Of a stretch of 35,727 nucleotides of DNA, positions 15,786 to 23,155 are shown one piece after another. This stretch comes from Muribaculaceae bacterium (GTDB taxonomy: Bacteria; Bacteroidota; Bacteroidia; Bacteroidales; Muribaculaceae). The stretch lies in contig VSPG01000022.1 of assembly GCA_009775265.1 (NCBI GenBank), forward strand, positions 1 to 35,727. Direction: 5' to 3'. The number at the start of each line of letters is the position of its first letter. Positions within the stretch are counted from its first letter, which is position 1. A program made the position numbers and the translations under genes. The notes under the pieces were generated by a model. The model did no database searches and was not told the DNA's origin. It saw only the letters and a program-made list of their open reading frames with translations.

Positions 15786-16625
15786 ATGAAGAAGATATTA
15801 GCGTTTTTAGTTGTCTTTTTAGGGCTTTGGGCATGTAAGGATGCTCCAGAACCGGTTCTCACGGATGTTCCTCTAAGATTATTGGAATCTGATTCGTTGG
15901 CTCTTTTTTATATTGCCGAAGCGTATGAAACCGAATCTGAGGATTATCCCGTACGGTGGAGTGCTGCCGACACATCTACATGGAAAGATATAAGGCTCGA
16001 TACAATAGAAGTGGCCGAGACGGGCGAACGATACCTGTGCGTGGGAGCCATAACCCTTTATGTGCCACGTAAAACTGTAACCGGCAAAGCCATAAGAAGA
16101 TTAAGCCATCTCAAAGAACTTACAATCCTTGCGTGCGCAGGCACTGTGTTTGACGAAGGATGTATTCCGATAGGTACGGAGTCTTTCGTGCTGGATCGTT
16201 TATATCCTGATAATCCGGAGTATATATCGGCGGGAGAAGCGACAGATAAAATAGAATTACCCGAATGGTACAATGTGTTCAAGAAAAAGTTTGTAATACA
16301 CGGACTTGATGCGGAGCGGATAATCTTCGCGGCAGACATCGATGCAGAAGTGGATTTGTCAGGCAACTGCCTTAGCGGCAAAGTGCCATACGAGTACATG
16401 AAATATAAAAATCTGAACCTGAGCCACAACAAATTCACAGGCCTTCAAAATGGTTGGGATACGTGGATAGATGCCGAGGAGAATGCGTACATATCCAATA
16501 ATGTGCCGAATTTGCAATACAACTCCATAGAAATACCTGAGGAAGTGTTGGGAACGGATTTCTGGCGTCGTCACAGCCACAAATTTATAGGCAACCCCGG
16601 CTACAAGGCTCCTGAGGAGTTATAG
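15786..16625 (+). CDS. Leucine-rich-repeat-like lipoprotein
   Basis: The 279-residue product has a lipoprotein signal (MKKILAFLVVFLGLWAC, Cys17). The C-terminal half carries degenerate leucine-rich repeats, clearest in DLSGNCLSGKVP and LNLSHNKFTGLQ (about residues 191-218), with an earlier unit around LSHLKELTILACAG. Such domains usually mediate binding on the cell surface. It follows the large unknown lipoprotein by 14 bases, so the two form one operon and may act together. It converges on the P-type ATPase gene with a 14-base gap. The binding partner is unknown. Confidence 0.78.
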   Translation: MKKILAFLVVFLGLWACKDAPEPVLTDVPLRLLESDSLALFYIAEAYETESEDYPVRWSAADTSTWKDIRLDTIEVAETGERYLCVGAITLYVPRKTVTGKAIRRLSHLKELTILACAGTVFDEGCIPIGTESFVLDRLYPDNPEYISAGEATDKIELPEWYNVFKKKFVIHGLDAERIIFAADIDAEVDLSGNCLSGKVPYEYMKYKNLNLSHNKFTGLQNGWDTWIDAEENAYISNNVPNLQYNSIEIPEEVLGTDFWRRHSHKFIGNPGYKAPEEL

Positions 16626-16639
16626 ACGGAGGCAGGCGC

Positions 16640-19303
16640 TCAGCGGCGTTTGCGCAGCAGCCGTATGGCTTCGCCGACCCACAGCACGCATGATGTGGAA
16701 GCTATGATTATGATCCAGTCGGTCAAGCGCAGAGGAGTGACACTGAACAAGCGTCCGCCGAAGTTTACGATGAGAATCTGTCCCACGGCTATCATGGCCA
16801 CGATGAACAGGAATTCGCCGCAACGGGCAAGATGCAGGGCTGAGCGGCGCGTGGCGTAGGCGCGTGCGTTGAACAGGTTCCAGAGCTGCATGAACACGAA
16901 GATGCTGAAAATCATCGTGAGCTCGTATGGCGACAATGCGTCGCGCGGGCCTATGTGCAGATGCGCGAGCTGTGTGAGCGATGTTATGTCGGAGTGCTCG
17001 AATACGTATAGCAGACCGAGCAGGACGGCAAAGAACAGCAGCCCTGTGGTGATGATGAAACGCCACATGGAGGGCGTGATGATGAATGCGCTGCGTGAGC
17101 GGGGCTTGTCGCGCATCACTTCCGGCGAGGGAGGCAGCGATGCCAGGGCCATGGCGGCGAATGTGTCCATTATAAGGTTGACCCACAGCATCTGTGTGAC
17201 TGTCAGCGGCGATTCGGTGCCCATGAAGGCGCCGGCAAGGACGATGAGGCACGCGGCCACGTTGACTGTCATCTGGAAAAGGATGAAGCGCTGTATATTG
17301 CGGTATAGTGAGCGTCCCCACATCACGGCGCGTGCTATGGAAGCGAAGCTGTTGTCTATTATTGTGATGTCGGAGGCTTCTTTAGCCACTGCCGTGCCGT
17401 CTCCCATCGACAGGCCCACGTGTGCGGCCTTGAGGGCGGGGGCATCGTTGGTGCCGTCGCCGGTGACTGCCACCACTTCGCCTTGCGACTGCAGGGCCTG
17501 CACGAGGCGTTTTTTGTCCAACGGACGCGCGCGGGCGATGATTCTTATTTCTTTTGCGCGCTGCGGCAGTTCGGCCTCGGGTATGGCTTCGAACTCAGGC
17601 CCTGTGACTATGGTGGGGTCGTCGCCGTCAAGCGGTTCGCAGCCGTTGTACAGGCCTGTCTGCCTTGCTATTTCGCGGGCTATCACCGGAGTGTCGCCGG
17701 TGACGATTTTCACTTCTATTCCTGCGGCTGTGCAGCGCTCGATGGCTTCACGCACGTCGGGGCGCACGGGGTCGGCAATACCGGTGATGCCTGTGAGCAG
17801 CAGCCGTGGTGCGTCCACACGGTTGTCGGCAATGCCGGTGGATTCGTCGGGCAGTTCGGCTTCGGCGAAAGCCAGTGTGCGCAGGCCGCGTGTCTGCATT
17901 TCATGGAGACGTTCGCCTATCGGTGCGAGCGGCCGTCCGTCGGCTGTGCCGTCGCACATGCCCATTACGATTTCGGGGGCGCCTTTTACATAGAGCCGTC
18001 GCCCCCCGGGGGTGTCGACAGCCGTGGCCATGTATTTCCGCTCGGTGGAGAAAGGGAGTTCGCCGGCGGTGCGTACGCTGTCTTTAAGCTTGCGGTAGTC
18101 GAGGCCGCGTGAATGGAGCCACAGCAGGAGCGCTCCCTCGGTGGGATTGCCGAGCGGCAGCGGCTTCCGAGGGTCGGAGAGGTCGAGCTGTGCGGTGCTG
18201 TTGACTGCTATGCCGAGAGCGGCAGCAGCGTCGGGCACGAAAAACTCGGCGCTGTCCACCTGCATCCGGTTCTGGGTGAGTGTGCCGGTCTTGTCGGTGC
18301 ATATGACGGTGGCGGCTCCCATTGTCTCGCAGGCGTGGAGGCGCCGCACGAGATTCTTGGAGCGGAGCATACGCCGCATGCTGTAGGCGAGGCTGAGGGT
18401 CACTGCCATAGGCAGTCCCTCGGGGATGGATACGCACACGAGCGCTACGGCGAGCATGAGTGTCTGTAGGCCGAAAGTGAGAGTTTCCATCCATGTGATG
18501 TCTGTGCCGGCCTGTTCGTGCATGAACATTAACATACGACCTACTATGACGATGGCGGCTATGGTGTAGCTGACGATGCTGATCATGCGCCCCAGCCGCG
18601 ACAGCTGCATGTCGAGCGGCGTTTTCACGCCGTTGTCGATGTGTGTGGCCTGCATTGTGCGGCCGTTCTCGGTGGCGTCGCCCACGGCTGTGGCTTGCGC
18701 CACGGCGTGGCCTTCCATCACCTTAGTGCCGCGCAACACCCTGTCTGAGGCATAGGTGGCTTCAGGGTCGGCCTCGGCAGGGTCGGCGCTTTTGTGGCAG
18801 AGCGGTTCGCCTGTGAGCGACGATTCGTCTATGGTGAGCTGTGTGCTTTCGAGAAGCCGCGCGTCGGCCGGCACTTCGTCGCCTGTGCCGAGCAGGATGA
18901 TGTCGCCCACAACGATGTCGCGCCGAGGCACTTCCGTGACTGCTCCGTCGCGGATGACACGAACGGGTTCGTCGTCGTTGATGCGGTTGAGCACGGCGAA
19001 TTCGCGCCCGGCCCGCTGCTCGAAAACGAAGGCAAGCCCTGTGGCGAGAAATACAGCCAATATGATGCCTATGGGTTCGAAGAACACTTCGAATCCTCCG
19101 CCTATGGAGTATTCATAAATCGAGATTCCTATGCTCAGCACGCCGGCCACGCAAAGGATGATTATGAGAGGGTCTGAGAACTTCGTGAGAAACTGGCGCC
19201 ACAGGGGCACGGATGGCGGAGGGGTGAGCACGTTGGAGCCGTGCTGCGCCCGCGACGCCTGTACTTGGGCGGACGTCAGTCCGGAATGTTTTGTGTCAGG
19301 CAT
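16640..19303 (-). CDS. Calcium-translocating P-type ATPase (PMCA/SERCA-like)
   Basis: The 887-residue product is a P2-type cation pump in the inner membrane. An N-terminal cation-ATPase domain (about 1-50) is followed by two TM segments (about 45-65 and 75-95). The actuator motif is SLTGEP (162-167), the ion-site PEGL is at 294-297, and the phosphorylated Asp337 lies in CTDKTGTLTQN. The KGAPE nucleotide-binding motif and the TGDGTNDAPALK hinge come after, and six TM segments close the protein. The pattern fits bacterial Ca2+ pumps, though the ion is inferred. The leader is about 100 bases, with a -7 box at 19409-19416. It appears to be a single-gene unit. Confidence 0.93.
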   Translation of the reverse strand: MPDTKHSGLTSAQVQASRAQHGSNVLTPPPSVPLWRQFLTKFSDPLIIILCVAGVLSIGISIYEYSIGGGFEVFFEPIGIILAVFLATGLAFVFEQRAGREFAVLNRINDDEPVRVIRDGAVTEVPRRDIVVGDIILLGTGDEVPADARLLESTQLTIDESSLTGEPLCHKSADPAEADPEATYASDRVLRGTKVMEGHAVAQATAVGDATENGRTMQATHIDNGVKTPLDMQLSRLGRMISIVSYTIAAIVIVGRMLMFMHEQAGTDITWMETLTFGLQTLMLAVALVCVSIPEGLPMAVTLSLAYSMRRMLRSKNLVRRLHACETMGAATVICTDKTGTLTQNRMQVDSAEFFVPDAAAALGIAVNSTAQLDLSDPRKPLPLGNPTEGALLLWLHSRGLDYRKLKDSVRTAGELPFSTERKYMATAVDTPGGRRLYVKGAPEIVMGMCDGTADGRPLAPIGERLHEMQTRGLRTLAFAEAELPDESTGIADNRVDAPRLLLTGITGIADPVRPDVREAIERCTAAGIEVKIVTGDTPVIAREIARQTGLYNGCEPLDGDDPTIVTGPEFEAIPEAELPQRAKEIRIIARARPLDKKRLVQALQSQGEVVAVTGDGTNDAPALKAAHVGLSMGDGTAVAKEASDITIIDNSFASIARAVMWGRSLYRNIQRFILFQMTVNVAACLIVLAGAFMGTESPLTVTQMLWVNLIMDTFAAMALASLPPSPEVMRDKPRSRSAFIITPSMWRFIITTGLLFFAVLLGLLYVFEHSDITSLTQLAHLHIGPRDALSPYELTMIFSIFVFMQLWNLFNARAYATRRSALHLARCGEFLFIVAMIAVGQILIVNFGGRLFSVTPLRLTDWIIIIASTSCVLWVGEAIRLLRKRR

Positions 19304-19408
19304 GTTGTGATACGGATGTGATGCGGATTGTCAATTATTAACAAAAGTCTGCATGGTTTGGTTCTTTACTTCTGTAAAAGAAATTGCAGGCCGGTTAAAA
19401 AGCAGGTG

Positions 19409-19416
19409 CAAATTTA
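19409..19416 (-). promoter_or_regulatory. -7 box of the calcium-type ATPase gene
   Basis: TAAATTTG on the minus strand matches TAnnTTTG. The start would be near 19404, leaving about 100 bases of leader in which I see no riboswitch. Confidence 0.5.
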
Positions 19417-19510
19417 ACAAAAAAATATGGAGTAGACTCTGTGTCGTATGTGAATGACAAGGAATATGAAGTGATACCTGCGTTTTAGCAATATATGAAT
19501 AAAAAAAATA

Positions 19511-19542
19511 TTTGTAATTTACTCAAAATAATACTAATTTTG
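19511..19542 (+). promoter_or_regulatory. Promoter of the fimbrillin gene
   Basis: TTTG (19511-19514), a 20-base spacer and TAATTTTG (19535-19542) give a full match. The start would be near 19547, about 34 bases before the ATG at 19581. No invertible-promoter repeats were seen around it. Confidence 0.72.
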
Positions 19543-19580
19543 CACCCGCAAAAAAATACGCATTTATTTAAAGAGCAATT

Positions 19581-20630
19581 ATGTCAAAAGTATTAAACAT
19601 TTTCTGCGTGGCCGGAGTATTGGCTCTTACTTCGTGCTCGAATTCGGACGTGCTGAATGAGAATCCCGAATCCGGCTCAGTGATCGGTTTCAATTCGTAT
19701 GTCAGCAACTCTTCCCGTGCTGTGGCAAATGAAAACTTTACAAAATTCTTTGTTTATGGCGGCTATCAACCGAAAGATGCGACTGATTACCACACCGTGT
19801 TCAGCGGCGTAGAGGTGTCCAAGAGTGTCGACAACAAATGGACATACTCCGGTGCGAGCAAGTATTGGGTGGCAGACGCAAGCTATAAATTCTATGCCTA
19901 CAGCTGCGAGCATATCGAACTCAGCAAAGGCGCTCCTTCTTTTGTGACTACGGCAGACGACGCCGGACACTTCAAAATCACGGACTATATCTGCGGCGAC
20001 GCGCATCAGCACGATCTCGTGTTTGCTGAATCCGGCGCTATAACAGGCAAGGAAACAGGCAACAGCGCCGTGTCGCTCACATTCAAGCACGTGCTTTCGA
20101 AAGTGAATGTGAAGTTCAAGAGCGGCTTCCCTGCCGGATTTAAAATCAACATCAGCGACGTGCAGATCCGCAACATGTATGACAAGGCCAATTTCTCGTC
20201 GAAACTTGCCGAGCGCTGGTCGGATCACAGCCGCACTGTGGCATATGATGCAGCAAGCAGCAAATGGACGAAGACGACCCTTAATATCACCGGCACCAAT
20301 ACAATAGAGGCCGCAGTTACCGGCGATACGCCCAAGGACGCGGTGGACGTGACTACCGATACCGGCTATTTCATCCCTGCAGCTTATACCGACAATATAT
20401 ATCTTAACTTCAAGATTGCAGTTGTCGACAGCGAGGGGACTACGATTAAGTCCGACTATATACAGGGCTCTTTTACTCCCACTTGGAGCATTTCTACTGC
20501 CTACACGTATAATGTCACTGTCAATGGTTCTGCCGCAGGCGTAGAGGCCATAGAGTTCACTGTCGACGCTGACAACGGCATCGAGGAATGGACTGAAAGC
20601 CCTGCCAACGATTTTAACTTCGGAAGCTGA
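19581..20630 (+). CDS. Fimbrillin family protein (Mfa-like)
   Basis: The 349-residue product starts with a lipoprotein signal (LALTSC, Cys19), as in type V fimbrillins, which are exported as lipoproteins and then assembled after proteolysis. The beginning of the mature region (IGFNSYVSNSSRA), the central VSLTFKHVLSKVNVKFKSG block (about 163-182) and the FIPAAYTDN segment are typical of fimbrillin-like proteins (Mfa_like_1). The C-terminus ends with a GIEEWTE block seen in many members. The stop is a tandem TGA-TAA. It converges on the DUF3575-DUF5119 pair, which probably belongs to the same pilus or surface system. Confidence 0.88.
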   Translation: MSKVLNIFCVAGVLALTSCSNSDVLNENPESGSVIGFNSYVSNSSRAVANENFTKFFVYGGYQPKDATDYHTVFSGVEVSKSVDNKWTYSGASKYWVADASYKFYAYSCEHIELSKGAPSFVTTADDAGHFKITDYICGDAHQHDLVFAESGAITGKETGNSAVSLTFKHVLSKVNVKFKSGFPAGFKINISDVQIRNMYDKANFSSKLAERWSDHSRTVAYDAASSKWTKTTLNITGTNTIEAAVTGDTPKDAVDVTTDTGYFIPAAYTDNIYLNFKIAVVDSEGTTIKSDYIQGSFTPTWSISTAYTYNVTVNGSAAGVEAIEFTVDADNGIEEWTESPANDFNFGS

Positions 20631-20756
20631 TAACCTGAATCTTAGATTAAACAAAAGCTGCGCCGTAATTCGTTTACAGCGCAGCTTCTGTTGTTTATAT
20701 GGTTCAAGAAAACAATATGCCCGGCGTGCAGAGGAAATCTATTTGATAACCTGAAT
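20628..20756 (+). repeat. Duplicated 3' end element of the fimbrillin gene
   Basis: The 13 bases TGATAACCTGAAT, which include the fimbrillin stop codon, occur at 20628-20640 and again at 20744-20756. Each copy is followed by a related hairpin containing GCGCCGTA and CGTTT. This looks like a duplicated gene end or untranslated region, perhaps left by loss of a second fimbrillin copy. Confidence 0.5.
20655..20687 (+). terminator. Hairpin after the fimbrillin gene
   Basis: AAGCTGCGC (20655-20663) and GCGCAGCTT (20679-20687) form a perfect 9-base stem with a 15-base loop. The following sequence (CTGTTGTTT) is only moderately T-rich, so termination may be partial. Confidence 0.55.
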
Positions 20757-20777
20757 TTAGTGGTACTGGGTATTAAT

Positions 20778-20825
20778 ACTGCGCCGTATATCGAGTTCGA
20801 AATATTCGTTTTACGGCACAGTTTT
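20778..20825 (+). terminator. Second related hairpin with T-run
   Basis: ACTGCGCCGTA (20778-20788) pairs with TACGGCACAGT (20812-20822) with one C-A mismatch, followed by a TTTT run (20822-20825). It resembles the first hairpin but carries a longer loop. It lies between convergent genes. Confidence 0.5.
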
Positions 20826-20840
20826 CAAGAATAACATATG

Positions 20841-20880
20841 TTCCTTTTGTCTTTTTGTCCTTATGTCTTCCTGTCGCAGA
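20841..20880. repeat. Pyrimidine-rich TTTTGTCC-type repeat tract
   Basis: The tract CCTTTTGTCTTTTTGTCC and the following TTATGTCTTCCTGTCGC resemble the CTTGTGTCC repeats around the GxxExxY gene at 29811-29966. It sits just beyond the stop of the DUF5119 gene. No gene is seen here. Confidence 0.35.
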
Positions 20881-20887
20881 ATGCGGT

Positions 20888-21844
20888 TTATTTCTGTCCG
20901 CCGACGGGCAGGTCGATGTCAACATTGTTGTTCCAGTCGTCGAGGTCGGGGTCGAATCCGGAGTCTGTTCCGCTGTCGCTGTCTTCGATGCGCAGTCCCG
21001 AGACAGTGATGTTTCCTCCGCGTGGCTGTGTTTGCAGCTGTTCGGCCACGTCTATGTCGAAAGATTTTGTTTTCCCGTTGGTGAGCGTGACTTCAAGATT
21101 CAGGGTGTATGCCCGGTTTTCGCGTCTGTTGCGGTCAGTTTCGCCAGGGACGAACGACGGAATGCCGAAAGAAAGCACACTGGCAACGACGGCGTTGTTG
21201 TCAAGGCGGCAGTCGTAAACCAGTATGGCGGCATCGTCGGGCGTTTCGCCGTTGTATAGCATGACACGTGCGGCCATGCCTCCGAGAGCTCCGCGGGCAT
21301 TGGTCACACGCTCGAATCCGTATTCGAAATTGTAGCGTACGGTGTAGGAGAATACCATTGGCTTCATGTCCACCGGCAGCGCGGCGATTTCGTGGCGGTC
21401 GGCGTCGGGCACGGCCTCGATATAGGCGGCATAGAGCATGTCGGGCGTGTTGAGCGTGGCTTCTCCGGGGTGTCGGGAGGCCAGGGTCTGCGGCGCAGGG
21501 CGGTAGCCGGGTGTGGAAGTGGCGTGCACGCTCCGCGGCCCGTCGGATATTCCGAAAAGTGTTATTTTTTCGGTATCGTTGTTGTATATTAGCATGGACT
21601 GGACGCCGTTGTCGCCGAAGTTGAGGCTTCCGCCGTCGGAAGGAAGGAACATTTCGACGGGCTGTCCGTTGTTGTCGTAGGTAATCACGGTAGCGCCTGA
21701 CGGGGAGGGCTGCTGTCCTCCGGAAACACTCCACTCTATGTCTATGTCGGCCGATCCGAAATGGTTGTAGCACAATTCCTCACGGCACGAAACCATGGAG
21801 GCTGCAAGTGTGGCGGCTATTATGTGCTGTAGTCTGGGTCTCAT
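20888..21844 (-). CDS. DUF5119 lipoprotein, fimbrillin-system partner
   Basis: The 318-residue product has a lipoprotein signal ending MVSC (Cys20) followed by REELCYNHF, the typical start of DUF5119 proteins in Bacteroidales fimbrial loci. The body is beta-rich, with an early DIDIEWSVSG strand and a late LNLEVTLTNGKTKSFDIDV strand pattern. The tail is acidic and Asp/Asn-rich (DPDLDDWNNNVDIDL), which may bind calcium or serve in anchoring. The ATG at 21842-21844 overlaps the DUF3575 stop as ATGA, so the two are translationally coupled. The family is placed with fimbrial accessory proteins by context; its exact role is unknown. Confidence 0.8.
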   Translation of the reverse strand: MRPRLQHIIAATLAASMVSCREELCYNHFGSADIDIEWSVSGGQQPSPSGATVITYDNNGQPVEMFLPSDGGSLNFGDNGVQSMLIYNNDTEKITLFGISDGPRSVHATSTPGYRPAPQTLASRHPGEATLNTPDMLYAAYIEAVPDADRHEIAALPVDMKPMVFSYTVRYNFEYGFERVTNARGALGGMAARVMLYNGETPDDAAILVYDCRLDNNAVVASVLSFGIPSFVPGETDRNRRENRAYTLNLEVTLTNGKTKSFDIDVAEQLQTQPRGGNITVSGLRIEDSDSGTDSGFDPDLDDWNNNVDIDLPVGGQK

Positions 21845-23073
21845 ATTGTGGAATCTGAAACTGGACCAAAGCGCCACACCAATGCGAAACGTGCTTTTAG
21901 CGGGCCGATATAGTCGGTGTCGAGTGTCCGCAGGTAAATGTGGTGTCCTTCGAAAGGCGTATATTCTTTATACCTTGTTTTCATCAGTCCTGCGCCAAAA
22001 CCGGCCTCAAGCGAGAGGTGCTTTGATACCGGCCATGAGTAGCCTATGGAAACACCGGCCATGACGCCTTCTCCGCGGTAGCCTTTTCTGCCGTTTTCAA
22101 GGTCGTACATTCCGGCTCCGGCGAAGATGCCTGCATAGAGCCCACGCAGCATTGATTTGCTTCGGAACCAATAACGTATTTCAGGACTTACGATGGCTAT
22201 CTGGTAGCATTTGTGTTGCTGCTTTTTCTTCCACCAAGCCATCTGACCCTCGATGCCGAGCGACATTTTGCGGCTCATCCGGAATTCGATTTCCAGGGAT
22301 GGCATCAGAATGGCGTCGTACAGCATGTTTGTCTTCAGTGCGAAGCGGTCGGGGTACAGACTCCGGTGTCCGTGGAGTGTCCGGACAGGAGAGGGGTTTA
22401 TGCTGTCCGGTATTGGAATTATGGAACTTATTATGGCAGAGGCGTCGGCATGCTGTGCTTCTGTAAGGGGTTTTGTCAGCGGCGCCGGGCGCTCGCCTTT
22501 TATGAACAATGTGGCTTCGGCATAGTGCAGCAGGTGGAAGTATTTGTGGTGCAATGCCCGGTAGGCCGCTCCGTCTCCAATTTCTGTCAGACTTTTTTTG
22601 CGTCCCCCTATGATGTATCCCCGGCGGTCGAACACCCACACAGGTGTGTTGTCGAGTGTACTGAGCACGTCGTCACGCCATGGCGATATGCTGTCGGCCG
22701 CCACCATATCGCGCAGGGCATTCCAGGCAATGCCCTGCGGCTCGGTTTTTATTAAGATATGGCTGATGCCTGTCTCGTGGCGGATGAAAGCCGCAAGGGC
22801 TTTGCAGCGCTTTGCGCTGAGGTCGGCATTGTCGCCGCTTGTTCCGTCGGGAGACGTATAGGCCCGTATGAGTATATATGCTATGTCTGCCTGTGGATAC
22901 CTGCGCACGCTGTTGACGAAGCGGCGCATTTCCGGATAATTGTCGGCTTGTCCCGGCTCGATGGCGCTTTGTCCCGCGCGAAACCGGATGGTCACCGAGT
23001 CGGCGGGATACATTGCTGCCGCTGTCATGGCGGCGGTGGCGAGCAGGAACAGTATTGTCAGCAGTCTGTACAT
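21841..23073 (-). CDS. DUF3575 outer-membrane protein with OmpA-like N-terminal domain
   Basis: The 410-residue product has a signal peptide (MYRLLTILFLLATAAMTAAA). It then has an OmpA-like periplasmic domain (about 25-115: TIRFRAGQSAIEPG, IRAYTSPDGTSGDNADLSAKRCKAL). After a linker, a C-terminal DUF3575 beta-barrel (about 245-410) begins FALKTNMLYDAILMPSLEIEF and ends in alternating aromatic strands. DUF3575 proteins are regularly encoded next to fimbrillins in Bacteroidales and are thought to serve in their export or assembly. The ATG at 23071-23073 is chosen for the signal peptide. No consensus promoter is visible just upstream. Confidence 0.85.
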   Translation of the reverse strand: MYRLLTILFLLATAAMTAAAMYPADSVTIRFRAGQSAIEPGQADNYPEMRRFVNSVRRYPQADIAYILIRAYTSPDGTSGDNADLSAKRCKALAAFIRHETGISHILIKTEPQGIAWNALRDMVAADSISPWRDDVLSTLDNTPVWVFDRRGYIIGGRKKSLTEIGDGAAYRALHHKYFHLLHYAEATLFIKGERPAPLTKPLTEAQHADASAIISSIIPIPDSINPSPVRTLHGHRSLYPDRFALKTNMLYDAILMPSLEIEFRMSRKMSLGIEGQMAWWKKKQQHKCYQIAIVSPEIRYWFRSKSMLRGLYAGIFAGAGMYDLENGRKGYRGEGVMAGVSIGYSWPVSKHLSLEAGFGAGLMKTRYKEYTPFEGHHIYLRTLDTDYIGPLKARFALVWRFGPVSDSTI

Positions 23074-23104
23074 TGTACGTATATACGGGTGTCTGAGACA
23101 GGCA

Positions 23105-23134
23105 GGGAGCTGCACCGGTTTCGGTGCAGCTCCC
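23105..23134. terminator. Perfect 13-base hairpin between secA and the DUF3575 gene
   Basis: GGGAGCTGCACCG (23105-23117) and CGGTGCAGCTCCC (23122-23134) form a perfect stem with a 4-base loop 22 bases past the secA stop. No T-run follows on either strand, so it may act as an RNA 3'-end stabiliser or a weak terminator. Confidence 0.6.
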
Positions 23135-23155
23135 GTCTATGCCATGCGGACAATG

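Noticed and set aside
20091..20102. AAGCACGTGCTT palindrome inside the fimbrillin gene, considered as a second parS
   Set aside because: It shares only the CACGTG centre. The GTT/AAC arms required for ParB binding are missing, and it lies in coding sequence.
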